Positions 34,743-43,883 of a stretch of DNA of 64,000 bases are shown here, piece after piece (the stretch's first letter is position 1; every line of letters starts with the position of its first letter). The stretch is from Bacteroides sp. 51 (GTDB lineage Bacteria; Bacteroidota; Bacteroidia; Bacteroidales; Bacteroidaceae). Under the pieces are notes generated by a model. It was not told the DNA's origin. It worked only from the letters and a program-made list of their open reading frames with translations, and searched no databases. Made by a program: the position numbers and the translations under genes. The stretch is taken from the NCBI RefSeq assembly GCF_010500965.1, contig NZ_QVMI01000005.1, positions 108,242 to 172,241 on the forward strand, given 5' to 3'.

Positions 34743-35997
34743 GCGTACCTGTTACTTTATTATAAATGTCGATATATTTTTTAGCGATAATTCGTTCGGA
34801 ATAGCTACTGACTACTTTACGTACGGCTTGTTCGGAGAGTATGGCATATTCCGAATCAATGAGTGTCCAGTGCAGACCATTGGCAAAGTCTTCTGCCGAT
34901 TTATATTGGGCTACATATCCGTTATGCAGGTGATCAATCATCTCGGGTATACCTCCTACGTTAAAGCCTACACAAGGCACACCACATGCCATAGCCTCCA
35001 TGATGGTATTCGGAAGATTTTCCTCAAGTGATGGGGTAGCGTATAGGTTCACCGCATTATAGATATTTACGATATCATGCTCGTTGCTTACATAATCCAG
35101 GGCATATACCCGGAAGGGAATCTGGTTTTCCAAATAAGCAGATTTATGTCCGAAAGCAACAATACCCAATGTCTCTTTTAGTTCCGGGCATCTCGCAGCC
35201 AGCAGGTTACAAGCCTCGATGAAATAATGGATGCCTTTGCGCTCATCTTTAATTTTCACGGAGCCGAACAGGATTAGTGGCATTTCTTTCGGTAAGTTCA
35301 GTTTTCTCCGTGCTTCTTCTTTACTTCTAGGTTTGAATAGGTTAGTATTGATTGGATTAGGTATGCTGGTAACGGTTTGTCCGGTAAGTAATGCGCTCTT
35401 TTTAGCCAATCCTTCCAGCCAACGACTACAAGCAACAAAAGTCATAGGGGCTGTTTGGTATAGCTTCTTTTTTTTGCGGAAAGTCCGGTACGACAGGTCT
35501 TTTGTGCCACTCTTATAAAGGAATGGACATTCGTGGCATTCGTTTTGGTATTTAGTACATTCGCGGGCGTGGTGGCAGATACCAGTACAGGGCCACATAT
35601 CATGCATTGTCCATACAACAGGTTTGCCTGATTGCAGTATCTTTCGTATATCTTTCAGAGACAACATTCCCTGGTTTATCCAATGCAGATGAATAATATC
35701 TGCCTGTTGGAATTCGGGTAGGGAAGTGATGTTGGTTCCGGTGTTAGCTATATCTACGGCAAACAGGTTGTTTCTTTTGAACCAGTTGGCCATCCATATT
35801 ATTGCACGCTCCCATACAAAATTCACAATGTTCCGCCAGCTACGTTCCAATTGAACCACACTGATTTGTTCGGTCTGCTTGTCACGAACCAGTAATTTTG
35901 CTTTGATTCCATTGTTCTTTAGAGATTCCATCAGACGGCTGGCTGCAATGGCTGCGCCTCCAATGCGCTCGGAAGTATTGATAAGCAGTACTCTCAT
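34735..35997 (-). CDS. Family 4 glycosyltransferase
   Basis: 420 residues, GT-B fold. The N-terminus RVLLINTSERIGGAAIAASR is typical. HWINQGMLSLKDI and a cysteine-rich segment (CHHARECTKYQNECHECPF) follow. The donor-site E-x7-E motif is SLEENLPNTIMEAMACGVPC. Probably adds a sugar to a lipid-linked surface oligosaccharide. Confidence 0.93.
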   Translation of the reverse strand: MRVLLINTSERIGGAAIAASRLMESLKNNGIKAKLLVRDKQTEQISVVQLERSWRNIVNFVWERAIIWMANWFKRNNLFAVDIANTGTNITSLPEFQQADIIHLHWINQGMLSLKDIRKILQSGKPVVWTMHDMWPCTGICHHARECTKYQNECHECPFLYKSGTKDLSYRTFRKKKKLYQTAPMTFVACSRWLEGLAKKSALLTGQTVTSIPNPINTNLFKPRSKEEARRKLNLPKEMPLILFGSVKIKDERKGIHYFIEACNLLAARCPELKETLGIVAFGHKSAYLENQIPFRVYALDYVSNEHDIVNIYNAVNLYATPSLEENLPNTIMEAMACGVPCVGFNVGGIPEMIDHLHNGYVAQYKSAEDFANGLHWTLIDSEYAILSEQAVRKVVSSYSERIIAKKYIDIYNKVTGTHA

Positions 35998-36035
35998 AAC
36001 AGGGATATTTTCTGCAAAAGTACAAAATAAAGTCG

Positions 36036-36965
36036 TTACTTATTCCGGCTAAAAACCTTTTTATAGATGTAGCGTACGATTTTTCCCAGCCAGTTATATC
36101 TCATCCCGTGATCCTTAAGCGCTATAGCATACATGGATTCAATTGCGGGGTTCTCTTCAATGGGGATATCTTTTAGAATTATTCGTTCTGTTCGATATGG
36201 GCGGTCATATTCGAACCAACCGAAGATACGAAGCGTATTAAAGTGTGTTCCCTTTCCTAATCCGATATTTCTTATAAGGGTATGGGTGGGAGTAAGGCAT
36301 AGACCCTTGTTTTTATGTATTGCTATTTCCCAACAGATATCCCAGGGGATAGGGTTTCTATCCAATGATTTCAGGCATGGGAATGCTCCTCCATATTCAA
36401 TTTTATTGATATCTTCTTTACTCATTCCTGCCAAAGCCTCTTCGCGTGTGGTATAGTGGGTAAACAATTGCCAGCTATCTTTCCATGTAGCCCAGGCGCC
36501 TGCGCCCGACATGTGGGGGGTGAAGTAAGTATCTCCGTATTCAGGAATGTCAAGGTTGGTAAACCCGGCAATATGCATTACTTTCTTCTCGTCTTTATAT
36601 TTCTCCAGTGCCTCATTCATGTAAGTCAGGAATACGGACGAGGTGCAGATGTCGTCCTCCAATACGATGACGGTTTCATGTCGTGAAAGTACATGGTTCA
36701 GTCCTTCAATAATATTGCGTTCCAGATAAATATTCTCCGGTCTTTCTATGACGATCACCTCTTTGAACCCGGAAATGGTATGAAGAAAGCGTCTTACTTC
36801 GTTTACTTCTTTCCATGACTCTTCATTCTTTCCTCCGTCACTGAATATATATAAAGCCGTTTCGGAGGCCAGCTCGTTCTTTTGGAGGAATTCGATGGTT
36901 GTTCTTGCGTTGTCTACCCGGTTGTATACGAACATCGCAATGGGTGATAATGCTTTCTTGTTCAT
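36036..36965 (-). CDS. GT-A fold glycosyltransferase, family uncertain
   Basis: 309 residues. The GT-A core reads PIAMFVYNRVDNARTTIEFL, then LYIFSDGGKN, and VIVLEDDICTS (EDD metal site), with a long C-terminal region (GAGAWATWKDSW). The pattern resembles GT13-like or sugar-nucleotide transferases found in capsule loci. It overlaps the LicD gene by 4 bases (ATGA), so it is translationally coupled. Confidence 0.85.
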   Translation of the reverse strand: MNKKALSPIAMFVYNRVDNARTTIEFLQKNELASETALYIFSDGGKNEESWKEVNEVRRFLHTISGFKEVIVIERPENIYLERNIIEGLNHVLSRHETVIVLEDDICTSSVFLTYMNEALEKYKDEKKVMHIAGFTNLDIPEYGDTYFTPHMSGAGAWATWKDSWQLFTHYTTREEALAGMSKEDINKIEYGGAFPCLKSLDRNPIPWDICWEIAIHKNKGLCLTPTHTLIRNIGLGKGTHFNTLRIFGWFEYDRPYRTERIILKDIPIEENPAIESMYAIALKDHGMRYNWLGKIVRYIYKKVFSRNK

Positions 36966-37798
36966 TCTGTTACTCCTTCCTCTGTCATTCCTTTAATCAG
37001 TTCCGGATTCATATAAGCGGCATGTGTTTTCCGCTTTTCTACCGGAGGTAGCGTCATGTAGTCGCCAAATACTTCGGTAAGATATAGATCAGGATCATTC
37101 GGTCCATAAAACTCCCTGCCTTCAAACGTGATGGACTTTACAGGGTAAATACCTTTGTTCAGGTGTATAATGCCATAACCGTTGGTATGTGTGATGCAGG
37201 AAGAATACTTGCCTTTTCCACCGATGGTACGTAAAATACTCCACAGTCCTCTGCAAATAGGGTATTTGACAGAGAAGTAAAAGAATTCTGCAAAGGCACG
37301 GAAAGTATAATAATGCTGACTGTGCAGGATATGATAGGCCACCGATAAACTCCGCGTAACCTTCTTCGTTAGGGATTGAAATTTTGTAGGAAAACCAATG
37401 AAAGGCGTAATGTCTATATATAAACCTTTCTGGTAAGGTGCACTGAAATCATCTCTGAATTCTACGTAGAAAGAGTTCAGGTTGCGTACTTTGGGTAAAA
37501 CACTAATGATGGACGGGTCGGTCTTTTCTGTTTGAAGGAAAAGATGTGCTGGGAATTCTTTAGGGGCGATTTCTGCAAACCTTTTATAATCATCCACAGG
37601 CATGGCAATATCCATGTCATCATCCCAGGGGATGAACCCTTTATGCCTTACAGCACCTAATAATGTGCCTCCATCCAGCCAATAGGTAATATTGTGCTTC
37701 CGGCAGATCCGGTCTACTTCGGTCAGAATATCCAATTGCACCAACTGGCATTTCCGGAGTAGACTTTTGTTATATTCGGTGAGTATTTTATTTTCCAT
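36962..37798 (-). CDS. LicD-family nucleotidyl/phosphotransferase
   Basis: 278 residues with the LicD/fukutin signature YWLDGGTLLGAVRHKGFIPW followed by DDDMDIAM (catalytic acidic cluster). LicD proteins transfer phosphocholine or similar phospho-groups to cell-surface glycans. No choline uptake or activation genes lie in the window, so the transferred group is unknown. It lies in the glycan cluster, 2 bases from the upstream GT2 gene. Confidence 0.93.
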   Translation of the reverse strand: MENKILTEYNKSLLRKCQLVQLDILTEVDRICRKHNITYWLDGGTLLGAVRHKGFIPWDDDMDIAMPVDDYKRFAEIAPKEFPAHLFLQTEKTDPSIISVLPKVRNLNSFYVEFRDDFSAPYQKGLYIDITPFIGFPTKFQSLTKKVTRSLSVAYHILHSQHYYTFRAFAEFFYFSVKYPICRGLWSILRTIGGKGKYSSCITHTNGYGIIHLNKGIYPVKSITFEGREFYGPNDPDLYLTEVFGDYMTLPPVEKRKTHAAYMNPELIKGMTEEGVTE

Positions 37799-37800
37799 CT

Positions 37801-38748
37801 TTATGATCTGATTAAAAAGCCGGCATCTCTGAGGAGATGTAACGGTGTAAAAAGTGCTTTTATCCGGTTTCTTATGGATATTTTCTTAAAGAAAGCAGAA
37901 ACATGGCGCCCGCAAACAAAGCAGGCTTTTAGTATTTGTATGGTATTGCCCTGCATGTAAACAATCACCTTCTGTGCCGCAACGGTTTTGAAGGGTAATG
38001 CATAGATTACGTTGAAATATCGTTGAGGTATATTCCGTTTTCGTTGTTGGAAGAGTGCGGCGAATGATATTAGTATACCATGAAAGGCACTGTAAGTTTT
38101 TGATTTATTCTTCCGGGTGGCAGCTTCCGGGTGCCTTCTCCAATAAACCAGCCCTTCGTTAATATAAGATATGGGACCGAGTGTAATGCAAACCAAAGCT
38201 GTGATATAGGCATATGCCAGATTGGGTTCCTGTTGATAGAGCCGTTTGATGATTGGCAGGGCTTTACGGGTAAACAAACATTCGTGCCCCGGTATAAAAG
38301 GCTTTAATATGAGGCGGAGTTCGGAAACAACGGGTTCTTCTTTATGCCTCTCAGAAAGAATAGTATGTGGCGACTCTTCGAAAAGGAGCGAGTTGTGGAA
38401 TACCATACTATGCCCCTCGTTCAACTTTTCAATTTGTTTTTCTATCTTTTGGGTATGCCAGATGTCATCCTGGTCGGAAATGGCAATAGCATCTCCTTTG
38501 GCTTTGAGTATGGCCGACAGGAAGTTTTGGTTATATCCTAACTGGCGTTCGTTGGTAAATAGTTTAATGAAGGCATATCGCTCTGCGTATTCCCTGATGA
38601 TCTCTATGGTCCCATCAACCGACCCGTCATCTTGTACGATAAGCTCATAGATAGGGTAGGTCTGCCCGATAATGGAGTCGAGTTGTTCGCGCAGAAACTG
38701 TTCTCCGTTGTAGGTACACATCACTATGGAAACTCGTGGGTGGGTCAT
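37801..38748 (-). CDS. Family 2 glycosyltransferase (rhamnosyltransferase-like)
   Basis: 315 residues. VSIVMCTYNGEQFLREQLDS, IVQDDGSVDGT, and SDQDDIWHTQKIE (DxD site) are classic for the WcaA/RfbF-type GT2 enzymes that often transfer rhamnose. The C-terminal half is basic and amphipathic. It lies 4 bases after the fucosyltransferase-like gene. Confidence 0.92.
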   Translation of the reverse strand: MTHPRVSIVMCTYNGEQFLREQLDSIIGQTYPIYELIVQDDGSVDGTIEIIREYAERYAFIKLFTNERQLGYNQNFLSAILKAKGDAIAISDQDDIWHTQKIEKQIEKLNEGHSMVFHNSLLFEESPHTILSERHKEEPVVSELRLILKPFIPGHECLFTRKALPIIKRLYQQEPNLAYAYITALVCITLGPISYINEGLVYWRRHPEAATRKNKSKTYSAFHGILISFAALFQQRKRNIPQRYFNVIYALPFKTVAAQKVIVYMQGNTIQILKACFVCGRHVSAFFKKISIRNRIKALFTPLHLLRDAGFLIRS

Positions 38749-38752
38749 GTTG

Positions 38753-39802
38753 TTAGGATAATAAATGCGAATTTAAGTATTTCTGCATAATTTCACCACG
38801 TTCGGTAATAGGAAGTGCTGCAACTTTCTGTAAATCTTCGGGTTCGCAATCTGCCGGGAGGGCATTTGGATATAGTTTCTTTAGTAAGAATAGGCTGGGA
38901 CCTGTGGTGATGCTGCCTATAAAATAGTCTGATGCCAGTAGTACTTTCATCGAGGCCAGGAAGCGAGTCATCTTATTTCTTTTCTGTATGTAGCCAGTTT
39001 GGGTGAATGCGCTGTTTACATATCCTTTCTCCTCCGGAGTGCATAGTGTTAGCCAATGGGTGTTGGGAGATAATTGCTGTAAGCGTGCAAATATGGCATA
39101 ATCATCGGTCAGTACAAATACGGGTTTGTTTTTGGCCTGATTTGATAGGATATGAATATAATGTTCCGGAGGTAGAAGTTCGGTTTCTGTTACTTTGTCT
39201 CCTCCCCGTACCTGGCAACCGATATAGTGGGGCGGTAGTTGCAGACCGGAAATGAGTTTATTGCATTCGTCGGTGGTTTCTTTATTGAAGCGGAAGGTGA
39301 TATCTACCATGATGCCGAAAGCGTGGATATAGTCGCCATCTATTCCTAATTCCGGAATCCGGAAGTGTTGGTTGTGATTGAAGTGAACGCTATGGTTGAG
39401 CAATACCCGTTTTTTATACGTTTGCAGGGCAAGTATAGATGCCCGGAAGTTGATAAGTATGGTTTTTAATTTCCATTTTATCAGTCGAATGCTTTTTTGT
39501 TTTAAGCTTGAAGAAAGGATCTTATTCCATTTGGGAACAGTATGGATGTTGTGCTTCCGGTGAAATTCCTCCGTAACCTCTTCGCAGAAGGGTATGAAGT
39601 AATCCGTCCAGCCTTTATCGTATCCAAAGTTGGCATCGGCAGAGTAGATTTTGAACTGTATCTTATGTTGCAGGCAATACAGCATGGCATTGACCATGTA
39701 GGTATATTCGGCAAAGAAGCCAGAGTCTACCCCCAGATGGAAGATGAGTGTTTTCCGAAAAGAACTGTTCAGCTTTTTATATTCTTCTATTATGTCTTTC
39801 AT
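38753..39802 (-). CDS. Fucosyltransferase-like protein (GT23/NodZ-like motif)
   Basis: 349 residues from the ATG at 39802. A longer frame to 39865 exists, but the 39802 ATG overlaps the flippase stop as ATGA and follows a good AAAGAAGG ribosome site. The segment IGCQVRGGDKVTETELLPPE resembles the GDP-fucose motif of alpha-1,6-fucosyltransferases (HVRRTDKVGTE). VFVLTDDYAIF and the later SDYFIGSITTGPS segments also fit the GT-B C-terminal half of that group. Inference: fucosylates the surface glycan made by this cluster. GT11 membership is an alternative. Confidence 0.7.
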   Translation of the reverse strand: MKDIIEEYKKLNSSFRKTLIFHLGVDSGFFAEYTYMVNAMLYCLQHKIQFKIYSADANFGYDKGWTDYFIPFCEEVTEEFHRKHNIHTVPKWNKILSSSLKQKSIRLIKWKLKTILINFRASILALQTYKKRVLLNHSVHFNHNQHFRIPELGIDGDYIHAFGIMVDITFRFNKETTDECNKLISGLQLPPHYIGCQVRGGDKVTETELLPPEHYIHILSNQAKNKPVFVLTDDYAIFARLQQLSPNTHWLTLCTPEEKGYVNSAFTQTGYIQKRNKMTRFLASMKVLLASDYFIGSITTGPSLFLLKKLYPNALPADCEPEDLQKVAALPITERGEIMQKYLNSHLLS

Positions 39803-41259
39803 GCCTTCTTTCTTTTCGTGAGGTATTGTATGCTTTCCTTGAATGTAACGGATCGGCTGGCCCACATCAGGAAGATATAAAGCGAAGCTGCAATACTTAT
39901 TTTAGCTGCAAAACGAATGTAGATGTTTGCTATTGGCTCTGTGATGTAATGTGTGGCAATCATTACTCCGGCGGCGATGAGGGCATAAGGAAGAATGTCT
40001 GATAAGGCTTCGAATAGATTGAGCCTGATTTCTCTTTGGACAAAGAAGTGCCATACGAACAGCCAGCAGATATTGGCTACGACATAGACAATGAGCATGG
40101 TGTATAGCCCGTAGGGGTAGGCAGCTATGGTGCATGCAAGCAGGATGAGCCCCAGTGATATAACTGTCCACATGAATATATGCGATTTTCCTTTGCTTAT
40201 GATCAGTTGTTGGTAGAGGTGGATGATAGGGACAAAAGCTCCCCAGATACACAGTATCTGAATCATGCCTGCACTGGGCAACCACTTGTCGGTTATGGCA
40301 ATGACTATCAATTCTTCGGCAATAAGTCCAAGTCCCAGCATGGCGGGGAAGGAGGTGAATGCTGCAAAACGCAGCATCTTACGGAATACTCTTTTCTGTC
40401 GTTCAATATCATCGGCAACGCTGGCAAAGACGGGTTGGGCAACTCCGTTTATCATACCTTGAATGGCTTGTTGCCCCATTCCATTCCATTTATAGGCTTG
40501 ATTGTAGAAACCTACATCTCTGACGGAGTAGAATTTGCCTAGTATAATGGTTAGCAGGTTGTGATTGATGTGGTTGAAGATGTTGGTGATCAGAAGTTTA
40601 TAACTGAACCTGATCATGTCTTTCAGTGGGGTGAAGTCGAACCGGAAGGATGGCCTCCAGGGCGAGAAATACCAAAAGCAGAGGGTTAGTGTACCGATGT
40701 AGACCAGGTTTTGCGTTGCGATGCCCCAGTACGAGAATCCGAGGTAGGCTAACGTGACTCCTGTAATGCCCGAAAGGGTCAGTGCAATGATTGAGGAGAT
40801 GGCACGCTGTTTAACCATCAGGTTGCGGAACAGGTAGGCGCTATGGGCAATGCCAAGGCTGGATATGAAGAAGCCGAGGAAGGAATAGCGGGCCAGTGCG
40901 GTGAGGTCGGAAAGGTCGGACTGGTCGTTCTGCTCATAAAAAAGGGTGATGAGTGGTGCTGCCAGAAAGAGCAGAAGGTACAGAAGCAGGCTAAGCCCGG
41001 CGTTGAACCAGAAAACGGCGTTGTAGTCTTTGTGATCTACTTGTTTCCTGTTGACGATGGCGGCTGTGAATCCGCTTTCTTGCAAGGTGCTGGCGATGAG
41101 TGAAAAGATAGTAAGCAAGCCCACCATCCCGTAATCTTCTTCATTCAGGATGCGTGCCAGAAAGATTCCGAAGAACAGGGTTAGTAGTTGCTGAACGCCA
41201 TTGCTCAGTCCTCCCCAAAATAATCCTTTGGCTGTTTTATCTTTTAACGTTTCACCCAC
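39799..41259 (-). CDS. Polysaccharide flippase of the MOP/PST superfamily (Wzx-like)
   Basis: 486 residues with about 12-14 membrane helices. The N-terminus GLFWGGLSNGVQQLLTLFFG and ILNEEDYGMVGLLTIFSLIA is characteristic of WzxC/lipopolysaccharide-biosynthesis flippases. It flips the lipid-linked repeat unit across the inner membrane. First gene of the glycan cluster (seven genes downstream), 125 bases after metG. Confidence 0.93.
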   Translation of the reverse strand: MGETLKDKTAKGLFWGGLSNGVQQLLTLFFGIFLARILNEEDYGMVGLLTIFSLIASTLQESGFTAAIVNRKQVDHKDYNAVFWFNAGLSLLLYLLLFLAAPLITLFYEQNDQSDLSDLTALARYSFLGFFISSLGIAHSAYLFRNLMVKQRAISSIIALTLSGITGVTLAYLGFSYWGIATQNLVYIGTLTLCFWYFSPWRPSFRFDFTPLKDMIRFSYKLLITNIFNHINHNLLTIILGKFYSVRDVGFYNQAYKWNGMGQQAIQGMINGVAQPVFASVADDIERQKRVFRKMLRFAAFTSFPAMLGLGLIAEELIVIAITDKWLPSAGMIQILCIWGAFVPIIHLYQQLIISKGKSHIFMWTVISLGLILLACTIAAYPYGLYTMLIVYVVANICWLFVWHFFVQREIRLNLFEALSDILPYALIAAGVMIATHYITEPIANIYIRFAAKISIAASLYIFLMWASRSVTFKESIQYLTKRKKA

Positions 41260-41273
41260 CTTGTCATTTACCG

Positions 41274-41377
41274 TTTACCATTTACAATTTACCATTTGTT
41301 ATTTATCATTTACCATTTCCAGTCACCCTTCGCCACTGTATTGATTCAATAACAAATTGTAAATTGTAAATGGTAAA
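41274..41377. repeat. 27-bp inverted repeat of ACCATTTAC-type units
   Basis: The arm at 41274-41300 (TTTACCATTTACAATTTACC and on) is complementary to 41351-41377 in 26 of 27 positions. Each arm is built from short TTTACCA/TTTACAA units. It fills the gap between metG and the flippase gene and could form a long stem in the transcript. Confidence 0.8.
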
Positions 41378-41384
41378 TAGTAAA

Positions 41385-43448
41385 TTACTTCACTTCACTA
41401 CCCGGCTTCACGGTTTTCTCGGGCATAATCACTGCCAGACTGCCGTCGTTGTTTTCGGCGCTGAGAATCATTCCTTCGGAAACAATGCCTTTCAACTTGC
41501 GTGGTGCAAGGTTGGCGATGAAGCAAACTTGTTTGCCTACCAGTTCTTCGGGTTTGTAATATAGTGCAATGCCCGATACGATGGTGCGTGTTTCCAGTCC
41601 GTCGTCGATCTTGAATTGCAACAGTTTATCTGCTTTGGGTACTTTCTGGCATTCCAATACAGTACCTACACGGATATCGAGCTTGGTGAAGTCATCGAAT
41701 TCGATATTCTCACGAACCGGCGCAGCCGGCGAGGCGCCGGAGCCGGATTCGCCTTCGGCGGCAGCCAGATTTGCTTTCTTTGTATCAAGCAACTTCTGCA
41801 CTTGTGCTTCGATAACATCATCTTCGAGTTTCTCGAACAGTAATTCAGCTTTGTTCAGAACGTGGCCTGCAGAGAACAGGTCGGTTTGTCCCAGCTCTGC
41901 CCAGTCGAAGCTCTCCATATTCAGCATATCGCGCAGCTTTTGCGAGCTGAAGGGTAGGAAGGGTTCGAAAGCAATGGCCAGGTTGGCGACAAGTTGCAGG
42001 CTGATATTCAAGATAGTAGCTACGCGGTCCATGTCTGTCTTTGCCAGTTTCCAGGGCTCGGTATCTGCCAGGTATTTGTTACCGATGCGGGCCAGGTTCA
42101 TGGCTTCCTTTTGTGCATCGCGGAACTTGAATACGTCTAGTAGCTTTTCTACTTCGGTCTTTACGTCGGCAAACTCTTTTAGGGTTTCCTTGTCGTAGTC
42201 GGTGAGTTCGCCTGCGGTGGGGACTTTACCCTCAAAATACTTATGGGTAAGTACGAGTGCGCGGTTGACGAAGTTTCCATATACGGCTACAAGCTCATTG
42301 TTATTGCGCGCCTGAAAATCCTTCCAGGTGAAATCATTGTCTTTCGTTTCCGGAGCGTTGGCCGTAAGCACGTAACGCAGTACGTCTTGCTTTCCGGGAA
42401 AATCTTCCAGATATTCGTGCAGCCATACGGCCCAGTTGCGCGAGGTCGAGATTTTATCTCCTTCGAGGTTCAGGAACTCATTGCCCGGTACGTTGTCGGG
42501 CAGGATGTAGCTTCCTTCGGCTTTGAGCATGGCGGGAAATACGATGCAGTGGAACACGATATTGTCTTTGCCGATGAAATGAACCAAACGGCTTTCGGGG
42601 TCTTTCCACCATTTTTCCCACGAGTCGGGGAATAATTCTTTGGTGTTCGAGATATAGCCGATAGGCGCATCGAACCACACGTAAAGCACTTTGCCCTCGG
42701 CACCTTCTACGGGAACGGGGATTCCCCAGTCGAGGTCGCGGCTAACGGCGCGGGGTTGCAATCCCATATCCAACCAGCTTTTGCACTGTCCGTATACGTT
42801 GGGACGCCACTCTTTATGATCTTCCAGAATCCACTTGCGCAACCATGCTTCGTGCTGATCGAGAGGGAGATACCAGTGTTTGGTTTCTTTCATCACGGGT
42901 GCACTCCCGCTGATTGTGCTTTTGGGGGCGATCAGGTCGGTGGGCGATAGCGATGTTCCGCACTTCTCGCATTGGTCGCCATAAGCGCCTTCCGAGTGGC
43001 AGTGGGGACATTCGCCGGTTATGTAGCGGTCGGCAAGGAACTGATGCACTTCCTCGTCGTAATACTGTTCGGAGCTTTGTTCAATGAATCCACCTTTGTC
43101 ATATATGGTACGGAAAATCTGCGAAGCCAGTTCCCGGTGCGTTTGCGAAGTGGTACGCGAATAGATGTCGAACGAAATACCGAACTTCTCGAACGAATCC
43201 TTGATCAGCGTATGGAAACGGTCTACCACATCCTGCGGTGTAACTCCCTCTTTCTTTGCGCGGATGGTGATGGGCACCCCATGCTCGTCCGAGCCTCCGA
43301 TAAAAACAACTTCTTCTTTCTTGAGGCGCAGATAGCGTGCATAAATATCTGCCGGTACGTATACTCCGGCAAGATGGCCAATATGGACCGGGCCGTTGGC
43401 ATAAGGCAATGCCGAAGTGATGGTGGTTCTTTTAAATTTATTTCCCAT
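41385..43448 (-). CDS. metG: Methionyl-tRNA synthetase
   Basis: 687 residues. Class I signature [14 protein letters not shown] (HIGH), KISTSR (KMSKS equivalent), and a zinc knuckle with two Cys-x2-Cys pairs (CPHC and CEKC, about residues 145-165). An anticodon-binding helical domain follows, then an Ala/Gly/Ser-rich linker (about 555-575), and a C-terminal EMAP-II/Trbp111-like tRNA-binding domain (about 580-687; [20 protein letters not shown]). Full length for the Bacteroidetes enzyme. Confidence 0.97.
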   Translation of the reverse strand: MGNKFKRTTITSALPYANGPVHIGHLAGVYVPADIYARYLRLKKEEVVFIGGSDEHGVPITIRAKKEGVTPQDVVDRFHTLIKDSFEKFGISFDIYSRTTSQTHRELASQIFRTIYDKGGFIEQSSEQYYDEEVHQFLADRYITGECPHCHSEGAYGDQCEKCGTSLSPTDLIAPKSTISGSAPVMKETKHWYLPLDQHEAWLRKWILEDHKEWRPNVYGQCKSWLDMGLQPRAVSRDLDWGIPVPVEGAEGKVLYVWFDAPIGYISNTKELFPDSWEKWWKDPESRLVHFIGKDNIVFHCIVFPAMLKAEGSYILPDNVPGNEFLNLEGDKISTSRNWAVWLHEYLEDFPGKQDVLRYVLTANAPETKDNDFTWKDFQARNNNELVAVYGNFVNRALVLTHKYFEGKVPTAGELTDYDKETLKEFADVKTEVEKLLDVFKFRDAQKEAMNLARIGNKYLADTEPWKLAKTDMDRVATILNISLQLVANLAIAFEPFLPFSSQKLRDMLNMESFDWAELGQTDLFSAGHVLNKAELLFEKLEDDVIEAQVQKLLDTKKANLAAAEGESGSGASPAAPVRENIEFDDFTKLDIRVGTVLECQKVPKADKLLQFKIDDGLETRTIVSGIALYYKPEELVGKQVCFIANLAPRKLKGIVSEGMILSAENNDGSLAVIMPEKTVKPGSEVK

Positions 43449-43500
43449 ATATGTATTGTTATTATTTCATTTATATGCAACCGTCCGCATGGAAGCTTGG

Positions 43501-43550
43501 GTGCAGCGCCTCGCTGCCTGGGTACGGCACCTTGCCGCCCCGCAAAGGTA
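43501..43550 (-). promoter_or_regulatory. metG promoter box and double-hairpin leader
   Basis: On the - strand a -7 box TACCTTTG (43543-43550) is followed within a few bases by two small hairpins, CGGCA-AGG-TGCCG (43525-43537) and GCAGCG-AGG-CGCTGC (43502-43516). Both have AGG loops, so the mRNA may begin at the first hairpin. No good -33 element is visible at the expected spacing. Confidence 0.5.
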
Positions 43551-43681
43551 GTGATATTATTCTAAAAAGAGTGTGACCTTGGGGGGTCCATTTTTCTTTA
43601 AACCGTTGTGAACCTTTATAAATAGTAGGAGATATTTGCCGGGCAACAGGCAGAAATCAGAAATGTAATAAGCTTACTCCC

Positions 43682-43751
43682 TTTGAGATGTAGGTGTCGG
43701 CGCCATTTAGATGTACATGTCGAGGCCGTTTAGATGTACATCTAAATACGC
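43682..43751 (+). repeat. Three tandem 23-24-bp repeats, the last carrying an 18-bp palindrome
   Basis: Units at 43682-43705, 43706-43728 and 43729-43751 share TTT-AGATGTA-x2-TGTCG/GGC spacing. Units 2 and 3 both begin TTTAGATGTACAT; unit 3 forms the perfect palindrome TTTAGATGTACATCTAAA (43729-43746). It lies 130-200 bases upstream of susR. Confidence 0.75.
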
Positions 43752-43883
43752 CTGAACTACCGGCTCAATAAACCAAAGAAATACTCAGTTTAAACCAAAG
43801 CCACTTCGGAAAGAAGAAAATGTCAATACATTTATAGAGAAATCACTATTTTTTCTATAACTTGCCACCTCAAACCAATACCT

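Larger units (their letters stand above)
43449..43883. other. Divergent intergenic region between metG and susR
   Basis: 435 bases without a gene. It contains the metG leader hairpins, and nearer susR a three-unit repeat (43682-43751). The promoter of susR should lie in the last 130 bases, but no clean box is seen. Confidence 0.55.

Noticed and set aside
41569-42198. 209-codon ORF antisense to metG
   Set aside because: Ser-rich, repetitive translation that follows the codon pattern of metG; no start context and no domain.
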